Source of the DNA: Dinghuibacter sp035492835 | GTDB taxonomy: Bacteria > Bacteroidota > Bacteroidia > Chitinophagales > Chitinophagaceae | NCBI RefSeq assembly: GCF_035492835.1 | Contig: NZ_DATJIY010000161.1 | Location: 1-25,898, forward strand | DNA: 25,898 bases | Reading direction: 5' to 3' | In this document: positions 1-8,000 of the stretch, piece by piece | Numbering within the stretch: the first letter of the stretch is position 1 | Layout: each line of letters opens with the position of its first letter | Translations under genes and position numbers: made by a program | Notes under the pieces: generated by a model | What the model saw: only the letters and a program-made list of their open reading frames with translations | Told to the model about the DNA's origin: nothing | The model's database searches: none

Positions 1-43
1 ATAAGGTAAGCCACAGAATGAGCAAAGCAGAGCCGCACCGCAT
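1..43 (-). CDS. Start of a partial gene leaving the window (signal peptide-like N-terminus)
   Basis: An ATG (complement of CAT at 41-43) opens a minus-strand frame that stays open to the window edge. The 14 visible codons read MRCGSALLILWLTL: a basic start followed by a hydrophobic run, as in a signal peptide or membrane anchor. A strong minus-strand terminator (96-125) ends about 50 nt upstream, so a new transcription unit would be expected to begin here. No function can be assigned from 14 residues. It could be chance, but position and composition both favour a secreted protein. Confidence 0.42.
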   Translation of the reverse strand, partial: MRCGSALLILWLTL

Positions 44-95
44 AAACAGTTCAAGTTGGGTTGTCAGGTTGTGATAAGCTGTTTCGGAGGGTGCG

Positions 96-125
96 AAAAA
101 AAAGGCGTCCCAACATTAGGACGCC
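96..125 (-). terminator. Rho-independent terminator of the T9SS cargo/porP operon
   Basis: On the minus strand a perfect 7-bp GC-rich stem (GGCGTCC, 8-nt loop, GGACGCC; plus-strand arms 104-110 and 119-125) is followed directly by eight U (A8 at 96-103 on plus). This is a textbook intrinsic terminator. It lies about 130 nt past the porP/sprF-like stop, so it ends the operon running leftward from 8726. Confidence 0.85.
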
Positions 126-257
126 ATAAATCTAAAAGAAAAAAATCCGCTTCTCAAAATTTTTGATCCCGAATTAAACATAGTATAATAAAAAACGGGA
201 AAAATACCCTCCCAAAACGCCGGCGCGCCAGGTGCGAAGGGGTGTTAGGGCGCCAGC
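126..257 (-). other. 3' untranslated region of the porP operon
   Basis: This AT-rich stretch has no convincing gene. A weaker hairpin sits at 197-213 (GGGA pairing with TCCC) with a T-rich run after it on the minus strand, so it may be a partial terminator upstream of the strong one. The octamer GGCGCGCC at about 222-229 is an isolated palindrome with no evident role. Confidence 0.4.
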
Positions 258-1304
258 TCAAAAACTCGGGCAAAGACTTTCCCTCCGATTCCCATTATAC
301 TCATCATAAAACCCATTATACTGCGCCGAAAACTCATACGCCCCCCGCGACCCATTATAATTCTTCAGCGACGACATCGTTATATCGTACGAGAAGGACA
401 ACACCACATTCTTCACCTGGAATCCGATCATCACGATCGCGGCGTCCCCCGTACGATAGTACAATCCCCCGATCAACCGATTGGTCCCGTCGCCCGCGAG
501 GTTGTACTCCGCGTTCAAACCGAGCATGATCTCGGTGGCGCCGGCGTCGGTGGTGTAGTATACGTTCGGGTTGATGATCCACATATTGTCGGTGGTCTTG
601 AAACGGGCGTCTATGTTGGCGATGTAACGGCGGGGGATCAGACCGAAGCCGAGGTCGCTCGATTCGAAGAAGGTTTCGCGGGCGTGGTTGATGTGCTGGA
701 CGGAGAAGCCGACGTTGACATAGGCGCGTTCGTTGGGGAACCACGCATAGTTCAGACCGGCCTGCATGTCGAGGTAGCTGGTTTGGGTGTTGTCGAGCGC
801 CACCCCGGTGGGCACGCCGGCGTCGAAGAATTTGCCGTCGAACTGGTCGGGGAATTTCAGGCGGGTGACGTCGATGCGCTTTTGCGCCCAGCCGACGTTA
901 AAGCCGGCGGTCAGCAGGGATGACAGCCCCAGCATCTGGTGATACGCGATGGAGCCGTAGGCCTCCGTCGACGTGAGGCTGCCGCTGCCGGCTACGTCAC
1001 GCAGCAGCACACCGCCGAGCCCCAGCCAGCCGTTGTCGATCCGGTTGCGGAAGACCTGGGCGTCGCCAAAAACGCTCATGGTCTGGTAGGGCACCTGCAT
1101 GATAGTGCTCCACTGGTTCCGGTAATTCGCACCCAGCCGGTAGTCCGCCTCGGGCAGGAAACCCGTGTTGGCTGGGTTTACCAGGAGGGGCGCGTTGAAA
1201 TATTGGGAAAAATGAAGGTCCTGTGCAGAGACCGTAAGCGGTCCTTGCGCGACAACAAACCCAAGCAGCCACAGGGCGGCCAAACGCCGCATCGTCTTTT
1301 CCAT
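258..1304 (-). CDS. PorP/SprF family type IX secretion system membrane protein
   Basis: This 348-aa protein has a signal peptide (basic MEKTMRR start, hydrophobic 8-20, likely cleavage after VSA at 25-27). Right after it comes the family signature DLHFSQYFNAPLLVNPANTG, then ANYRNQW. The rest alternates polar and hydrophobic residues like an outer-membrane beta-barrel (predicted, not shown). PorP/SprF proteins are T9SS-associated outer-membrane proteins, and in flavobacteria SprF-like members are needed to secrete the cargo encoded beside them when it carries a type-B C-terminal domain. Here the gene is last in line after two such cargo genes, with 96 bp separating it from the nearer one. Assignment to dedicated partner rather than core PorP is inferred from this context. 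A start at Met5 is possible but less likely. Confidence 0.9.
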   Translation of the reverse strand: MEKTMRRLAALWLLGFVVAQGPLTVSAQDLHFSQYFNAPLLVNPANTGFLPEADYRLGANYRNQWSTIMQVPYQTMSVFGDAQVFRNRIDNGWLGLGGVLLRDVAGSGSLTSTEAYGSIAYHQMLGLSSLLTAGFNVGWAQKRIDVTRLKFPDQFDGKFFDAGVPTGVALDNTQTSYLDMQAGLNYAWFPNERAYVNVGFSVQHINHARETFFESSDLGFGLIPRRYIANIDARFKTTDNMWIINPNVYYTTDAGATEIMLGLNAEYNLAGDGTNRLIGGLYYRTGDAAIVMIGFQVKNVVLSFSYDITMSSLKNYNGSRGAYEFSAQYNGFYDEYNGNRRESLCPSF

Positions 1305-1323
1305 AGTTTTTGTCTTTTGTTGA

Positions 1324-1372
1324 CGCCGAAGCGCCTATATGTTGCCCCTTCGGGGTCCGCGCCGGAGCGCGG
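1324..1372 (-). promoter_or_regulatory. Three tandem short hairpins in the porP leader
   Basis: The 96-bp gap between the second cargo gene and porP holds three compact inverted repeats. CCGCGC/GCGCGG with a 4-nt loop is at 1357-1372. CCCC/GGGG with a 3-nt loop is at 1345-1355. CGC/GCG at 1324-1333 encloses, on the minus strand, a UUCG tetraloop closed by C-G. None is followed by a U run, so they do not look like an intrinsic terminator. The leader then becomes A-rich (CAAAAGACAAAAACT) up to the porP ATG, as in Bacteroidota ribosome-binding regions. RNA stability or attenuation between cargo and porP is a guess. Confidence 0.4.
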
Positions 1373-1400
1373 CAAGTCACGCAAGGAATCCCAAACCACA

Positions 1401-4400
1401 CTATCTTAATAACGTAATATCCCCCGTCTTCGTTGTCCCCTGACCATTCGTAAACGTCGCCTTCAAGGTATACGCATATACATCCATAGGTTGAAGGACA
1501 CCCCGGTATTTCCCGTCCCATCCGTCGTCCGGACTTTGGGATTCGAACACGAGCTGTCCCCATCTGTTAAATATTTTCCAGTCCATTTTGGCGATGCCGA
1601 AGCCCTTTACCTTGATGACGCCGTCGACGCCGAAACGGCCCGGGGTAAAGGCGTTGGGTACGTCGAGCAGGGGTAGGATAATGGCGGGTATGGCGCTGCA
1701 CGTGGTATCAGGGCAGCCGGTCGCGTTGATGGCGACCAAACAGGCATTAAAGGTACCACTTATATTGTATTGGTGCGCCACCGTATCCCTGGAAGTAGTG
1801 GCCAGCGAATCCCCGTCTCCGAACATCCATACGAAACGGACCGCGTCCGGCGACGAGGTGTTGGTGAACACCGTGGGCGTATTTTCGCGGGAGGGGTTGG
1901 GCGCCCAGCCGAAGTCCGCCACGGGGCTCCCCGACACGGTGATCGTTTGGGTGGTCGAGTCGATGATGTTACAGGAATTGGAGTCGACCACCACTTCCTT
2001 TACCACGTAAGTTCCCGGCTTGGGATACAGGTGCGTCGGCATCACCTCCGTCGACGTTTGTCCGTCCCCGAAACTCCAGTAAAAATGCTGACCGCCCTTG
2101 ATGATGGTATTGAAAACGGCGTCGTAAGGCGCACACCCCGCCGCCGGGGTGTTAAAGCCCGCCTTGACCAGCGGGGAAATATTGAGCATCAGGCTGTCCG
2201 ACTGGGGGGAGTTGCAGTAACCGGTGTCCTGCATGGTCAGGACGACCGTGTAGGTGCCCGCCGCGGGGAACCGGTGATCGACCGAGTCCAGCCCGGTGGT
2301 TACGGTGGGGGTGCCATCCCCGAAGTTCCAGACAAAAGCGCTGTCGGAGAACGTCCCGCCGGTGGAATGGTTATAAAAACGGTAGGTAAGGCTGTCGCAC
2401 GGCGGCAACTTGACCAGGGTATACGACACCAGGGCCTCGTTGTTCCTGGACGTCAGCGTGACATAGGAAGTGTCCGCGCCGTTGCAGCTGTTGGGGTCGA
2501 TCGATATCAGCCGCGCGGTATACACGCCGACGTTGGGATACCCGTGATCGGTGGATGGCGTCGTCGTGGTCTGGTCGGGCGTTCCGTCCCCGAAGCTCCA
2601 GATATAGGTCACCGCGTTGGCAATGGTATCCGTAAAGTGCACCTGGAGCGGGGCGCAACCGAGGTGGGCATAAGCCGGACGTCCGTCGATGGTCGCCTTC
2701 AAACCGGAACCGACACCCGCCAGGTTGAAGCCGATCTTGACGCCCGCCTCGTTACAACGTCCATTCGATTTGTTGTTAGGGGCATAAGCCCTCTGGGTGG
2801 TCGGAAAATAGGCGCCGCCCCCGCAGTTCGCGCAGATACCCTGGTAGATGACCCCGTTCTTATCAAAGCGGCTGGTGCCCCCGTCGACGTGCTCCTGGAA
2901 CTGGCCGCCCTTCTGGCCAAAGAAGCTTCCATAAAGCTGGCCGGCCGCATTTCTTTGCATGACGAAAAAGTAAAAATCGCTCCCGTCGGTCAGCGGCTGT
3001 ACGTTTCCCGGCGTGATGGGCAAACCGGCAGTCCCCGCGGACTGGTACCCTTCTATGTTATTGACCCGGCCGCCCCAACCGGAAACGTACACGTTTTCGC
3101 AGCGGTCCACCAAAAAGGCCACGGGCGATATATTCGGCACCGTCGAGACCGTCCCCCATACCGTCGAATAGACATAGGCCGAAAGGTCGGGCTGGAGCTT
3201 GCAGATGAACTGGCGGCTGCCCGGGACATTGTAGGGTGCGTTGATGATGGGCCAGGTCCCCGTGGTGGTGCCCATGATATAGGGATAGCCGAGCTTGTCG
3301 AACTTGACGCCGTAGACCTGGTCGATGCCCGGCGTCCCGATATAGGTGCTTTTGTTCAGCGTGACGCTGTTGCCGTTGTCGGTCAGCCACGACACGAAGC
3401 CGTCACAGGTGCCCTTGGCAAAAGCCGGTTGCAACCCGCCCCTGGCGGGAAAATCGTCGCTCGTCGTTCCTCCCCCTACGTATATAGCGCCCGGGACCGT
3501 GGGAGACAGGTCTATCACGTAGGCCGCGTCGTTCCCGCTCCCGCCCAGGTACGTCGCCCAAAGGATATTGTTGACCTGGGGATTGATCTTGAGCACCACG
3601 CCGTCCTGGAACCCGTTCAGGGTACTTTGGAAGGCACCCGCCGTAACGGGAAATTTCTTGGATTGGGTACAGGACGCCAGGTATACGTTTCCAGCCGCGT
3701 CCACGTTCACTTCGCTGCGGGCGTCGTCTCCATAATTCTGTTTGAGCGAGTTGGTGCCCTGCGCGGAATAGTCCGCGATGTTGACACCGTCGGCGCCATC
3801 GCCGCCGATCTTCATCGAACCCAGCAGCTGGCTGCCGTCGGCGCTCAGCCGGCACACGATGATGTCCCAGCCGCCCCCACCGCCGATGACCGCCGGGATA
3901 CGCAGCGGGAAGTCCTGCGAGCTGCTGCGCCCGGCGATGATCAGCTCCCCTGCGGGGTTTTCGATCAGGCTGTGCGGCTGGTCCTGCGATGAGCCGCCTA
4001 TGTAGGTGGCCCATTCGCGGTTTTGTCCGTTCCAGGTGAGCTTGATGATGGCGATGTCGCCCGGTATGCCCGAGCCGTCCTCACCCTTGAAGTTGACCTG
4101 GTAGGCGCCGGGCGATGTATCGAAACCGGCGTCGGCGATACCACCGAGGTACATGCTCCCGTCGGCCCCGTATGTCGCGGTAAAGCCCCAGTTGTCGGCG
4201 GGGCTGCCCGTAAAGGAACAGAAGTAGAAGGTCGGGTCGATGACCAGTGTCCTGTTGTGATCGTACGCCCCCGGCTCGAAGGAGACCACGTTCCCGCGGA
4301 CCTTGTACCGCATGGCGACGCCCGCCCTGCCGCTGTCGCCCGGCTGGTATGATTCCGGCACCCGTTCGAGGGATTCGCCCACCGTGGTCCCCACGTGCAG

Positions 4401-4973
4401 CTCACCAGCGTGGACACGCAACCCGGTGGTATATCCATACGAAAGACGGACCTGCGAAAGGTCCGCCCCGGGATGCACGATCAGGTCGTACTTCAGGCGT
4501 CCCCCATCCGAATAATACCGCGCGTCGATACCCGGGTAAAGGTCTTTGTAGGTGACCTCGTCGTAGACCCGGCATTTCGACGCCCATTTGGATGGGTCCT
4601 TCCCGATAAAATAGTTATTGAACCCCTCTTCCTGCTTGGAGGGGATGAGCCGTGCGGCGGGGTTGGCGCCCAGGAACCGGACGGTATAGGCGTGGCGGTG
4701 GACCAAAAAAGAGTCCGATGTCAAAGGCGATATCCGCGGCCGCCCGTGGACGATGGCCTGAACCCGTTCGTAGTCCTTCTGATCGTACATGACTGCCGTA
4801 TACCCGTCCGGGCTCAGGGCGAACCCGCTCCCCTCGAGCGCTACGCGGTAGGAGACGGACTTGTCCCACTGGCCTTTGTTCTCTATAAATTGAAAGGGAC
4901 CGCCCGTTTGGGAAAACGCGGGTGAGCTACAGAGCAGTAGCCAGGAAAGCCAGGCAAATGGCGATTTCTTCAA
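1401..4973 (-). CDS. Giant T9SS cargo protein with PKD domains and gliding motility-associated (type B) C-terminal domain, copy 2
   Basis: A secreted 1190-aa protein. Residues 1-21 are a signal peptide ending PAFS. An N-terminal FIENKGQWDKSV block follows, as in Bacteroidota SBBP/beta-propeller secreted proteins. A long region (about 240-740) has propeller-like repeats (WATYIGGSSQDQ, WATYLGGSGNDA, LVDRCENVYVSGWGG) and a conserved ICANC motif. Four PKD-type modules carry FGDG at about 794, 884, 968 and 1051. Residues 1102-1190 match the CHU_C/type-B sorting domain (VPNAFTPG, IFNRWGQ, DDGWDG, PMDVYAYTL, GDITLLR). The usual aspartate-rich loop after NAFTP is replaced by GRFGV. The start is TTG at 4973: there is no in-frame ATG back to the upstream stop, KK plus a hydrophobic run follow, and AAAGGGG precedes it. 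Likely a surface-exposed or released adhesin-like protein; ligand unknown. Confidence 0.88.
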   Translation of the reverse strand: MKKSPFAWLSWLLLCSSPAFSQTGGPFQFIENKGQWDKSVSYRVALEGSGFALSPDGYTAVMYDQKDYERVQAIVHGRPRISPLTSDSFLVHRHAYTVRFLGANPAARLIPSKQEEGFNNYFIGKDPSKWASKCRVYDEVTYKDLYPGIDARYYSDGGRLKYDLIVHPGADLSQVRLSYGYTTGLRVHAGELHVGTTVGESLERVPESYQPGDSGRAGVAMRYKVRGNVVSFEPGAYDHNRTLVIDPTFYFCSFTGSPADNWGFTATYGADGSMYLGGIADAGFDTSPGAYQVNFKGEDGSGIPGDIAIIKLTWNGQNREWATYIGGSSQDQPHSLIENPAGELIIAGRSSSQDFPLRIPAVIGGGGGWDIIVCRLSADGSQLLGSMKIGGDGADGVNIADYSAQGTNSLKQNYGDDARSEVNVDAAGNVYLASCTQSKKFPVTAGAFQSTLNGFQDGVVLKINPQVNNILWATYLGGSGNDAAYVIDLSPTVPGAIYVGGGTTSDDFPARGGLQPAFAKGTCDGFVSWLTDNGNSVTLNKSTYIGTPGIDQVYGVKFDKLGYPYIMGTTTGTWPIINAPYNVPGSRQFICKLQPDLSAYVYSTVWGTVSTVPNISPVAFLVDRCENVYVSGWGGRVNNIEGYQSAGTAGLPITPGNVQPLTDGSDFYFFVMQRNAAGQLYGSFFGQKGGQFQEHVDGGTSRFDKNGVIYQGICANCGGGAYFPTTQRAYAPNNKSNGRCNEAGVKIGFNLAGVGSGLKATIDGRPAYAHLGCAPLQVHFTDTIANAVTYIWSFGDGTPDQTTTTPSTDHGYPNVGVYTARLISIDPNSCNGADTSYVTLTSRNNEALVSYTLVKLPPCDSLTYRFYNHSTGGTFSDSAFVWNFGDGTPTVTTGLDSVDHRFPAAGTYTVVLTMQDTGYCNSPQSDSLMLNISPLVKAGFNTPAAGCAPYDAVFNTIIKGGQHFYWSFGDGQTSTEVMPTHLYPKPGTYVVKEVVVDSNSCNIIDSTTQTITVSGSPVADFGWAPNPSRENTPTVFTNTSSPDAVRFVWMFGDGDSLATTSRDTVAHQYNISGTFNACLVAINATGCPDTTCSAIPAIILPLLDVPNAFTPGRFGVDGVIKVKGFGIAKMDWKIFNRWGQLVFESQSPDDGWDGKYRGVLQPMDVYAYTLKATFTNGQGTTKTGDITLLR

Positions 4974-5027
4974 AAGATCCCCTTTTCTATATTAAGTTAC
5001 GCCAAGCGCCCCTCAAATCCAAAGGCG

Positions 5028-8000
5028 TTAACGTAACAATGTGATGTCCCCGGTCCTTCGCGCCTGGGTGCCGTCGGTGAACTCCACGCTCAGGGTATAC
5101 GCATACACGTCCATGGGCTGGAGCGTGCCCCGGTATGTCCCGTCCCAGCCGTCGTCCGGGCTTTCAGACGTGAACACCACCTGTCCCCAGCGGTTGAATA
5201 TCCGCCACTCCATCTTGGCGATCGCAAAACCCTTTACCTTGATCACGCTGTTCACCCCGAACCGGCCCGGCGTAAAGGCGTTCGGGACGTCGATATCCGG
5301 GGACACCAGGGCGCTCACTACCTGGCAGACCGTGTCCGAGCAGCCGTTGGCGTTGAAGGAGATCAGGCAGGCGTTGAAATTCCCCGTGGTATTGTACTGG
5401 TGGACAACCGTATCCCGGCTCGTGGTGTTGAGCGTGTCGCCATCCCCAAACAGCCACTTGAAGCGCACGGCGTCTTCCGAGGAGCTGTTGGTAAAGACCG
5501 TGGGTGTGTTGTTGAGGGGCGGGTTGGGCGCCCAGCTGAAACCGGCAGTGGGTTTGGGCACGAGCGTCAGCACCGAGGTCGTGGAGTCTATCTTGTTGCA
5601 CGTCGACGGGTCGGTGACGACCAGCTTGATGGTATAGGTCCCCGGGTTGGGGTAGTAATGCAGCGGGCTTTCGTCCGTGGACGACGTACCGTCCCCGAAG
5701 GTCCAGCTCCATTGTGTCCCGCCGATCGATTCGTCGGTGAACTGGACCGAGTCGGGCGCGCACCCGTTGGTCGGCCCGTCGAACTGCGCCTTGACGTTGG
5801 CCGCCACGCGGAGGGTGCGTTCAACGGTTTCGGGTGCGTTACAATAGCTGGTATCCGTCAGGGTGAGCTTGACGTCGTATACGCCTGCGGCGGGATAGCT
5901 GTGCGTTTCTCCTTCGGTACCCGCCCGGACAAGCGGGCTGTTATCCCCAAACGACCAGGTAAAGGAAGTATCGGTGAACGGGTTGGCGCCGGGCGCGGTG
6001 GTAGAGTTGTTCGTGAACTGGTAGCCCAGGTTTTCGCACGGCGGTATCTTAGCATACGTCCAGTCCACGTGGGCGCTGTCGTCTGCGGCGCGGATGATGG
6101 TATACGAAGTGTCTTGCCCGTTACAGCTGCTGGGATCGATGGAGATCAGCCGGATCTTGTATACGCCCGTGGCGGTATAGGTATGGCTGGTAGTGGGCAC
6201 GGTGGTGGTCAGGTCGGGGGTGCCGTCGCCGAAATTCCAGTCGTAGGTCACCGCATTGCCGATGGTATCGGTAAAATTAACGAGCAGGGGTATACAGCCG
6301 AGGTTGGAGAATGCCTTCCCGGTGATCGAGGCTTTTACACCCGAGCCCACCCCGGCCAGGTTGAAGGCGATCTTGACGCCGGCCTCATTACATCCCCCGA
6401 CCGAACCGGCTTTCAACGTGCCGTTGTCCGGCGCGAAAACGTTCCGCGGTTTGGTGGGGAACACCGCTCCCCCGTAACAGTTGGCGCAGATGGCCTGGTA
6501 GATCACGCCATTTACGTCGAAACGGCTGGTGCCCCCGTCCACGTGTTCCTGGAAGTTGCCCCCGTTCTGACCAAAAAAGCTACCGTAGAGTTGACCGGTC
6601 GCGTTTTTTTGCATGACAAAGAAGTAGAAGTCGCTCCCGTCGGTGGTCCCCTGCGCGGGGCTGGGCGTGAGAGGCAAACCGGCCGTGCCCGACGAAGGAT
6701 ACCCGTTACCGTGGTCGACGATCCCGCCCCAACCGGACACATAGACGTTTTCGCAGCGATCCACCAGGAACGCCACGGGCGAAATATTGGGGCCCGCGCC
6801 CGCGGCGGAGGCCGTACCCCACGTAGTGGAGTAGACATAGGCCGAAAGATCGGGCTGCAGCTTGCAGATAAATTGCTTGGCGCTTTTGACGTTGTAGGGC
6901 GCGTTGATGATCGGCCAGCTGGCGCTGAGGGTCGTCCCGGTGACATAGGGGAAACCCAGCCGGTCGAACTGGAGACCGTAGATCTGGTCGACGGCGCCCG
7001 TGCCCAGGTAGGTGGACTTTACCAGGCTGACCGAATTCCCGTTGTCCTGCAGCCAGGTGATATACCCATCGATCGCCCCCCCGTATTTAGGTTGCACCAC
7101 GCCGGAGGCAGGCACGCCGGGTAAGTCGCTGGAAGCGGTCCCCCCGGCCACGAACAGCTGGCCCGTGATCGGGCTGATGTCCAGTACATAACAGGCGTCC
7201 TCGTCGCTGCCGCCCAACAGGGTGCTCCACATTAATGTGTTGTCCGCTGCGTTGATCTTGATCACGACGCCGTCCTGGGCGCCCTTGTTGGTCGTCTGAA
7301 AACCGTTTAGCGTCGGAAATGCGCCGGGACCGGAAGCCGGCGACCGGGTACAGGACGCGACGTAGATATTATCGTTCTTATCGACGATCACCTCGCTCCG
7401 GGAATCGTCTCCGTAGTTCTGTTTCAACGACTGCGCCCCGAGCGGTTGCTCGTACTGGTCGGTGATGTTGCTGCCGTCCTGTCCGGATCCCCCGATCACG
7501 ATGGACCCCAGCAATTGCGAGCCGTCGTTGCTCAGCCTGGATACAAAAATGTCCCAGGCGCCGCCGGCACCTATGGTGCTGTATCTCGGGAAATCGGCGG
7601 ACCGGGTGTGTCCCACTACGATCAGGTCGCCGTTGTGGTTCTCGATCATGCTGGTCGGCAGCTCGTCGTCGTCCTTGCCACCCAGGTAGGTGGCCCATTC
7701 CTCCTGCGTACCGTCGGGGCTCAGCTTGATGATCGCCACGTCCGGCGGGTACGCGCTTTGCACGGCCGTTCCCTGGAAACCCGGCTGATAGGCGCCGGCC
7801 GTCGTCAGGTAGCCGTTCTGGGAGATACCGCCCATATACATGCTCCCGTCCCCGCCATAGGTTGCCGTAAAACCCCAGTTGTCTCCCTTGCTCCCGGTAA
7901 AGGAGCAGAACTTGAACGCAGGATCGATCACCAGCAGCTTGCTGTGGTCGTAGTCCCCGGCGTTGAAGGTCACAACGTTCCCCTTGACCTTGTACCGCAT

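Noticed and set aside
242..529. Plus-strand 95-codon frame at the left end
   Set aside because: It is antisense to the porP-like gene and low-complexity (Thr/Ser/Arg/His), with no homology signal.
1970..2600. Repeated GGGGACGG-like stretches suggestive of a DNA repeat array
   Set aside because: They encode the recurrent FGDG motif of PKD modules; spacing is about 80-90 codons and the flanks differ, so this is protein-level repetition.
1770..3992. A 740-codon open frame on the plus strand, antisense to the second cargo gene
   Set aside because: It is in codon register with the real gene, so its stops would need TTA, CTA or TCA sense codons, which this GC-rich gene nearly avoids. Its product is Arg/Val/Gly-rich without domains. 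A similar frame at 5400-7124 over the paralogue has the same cause.
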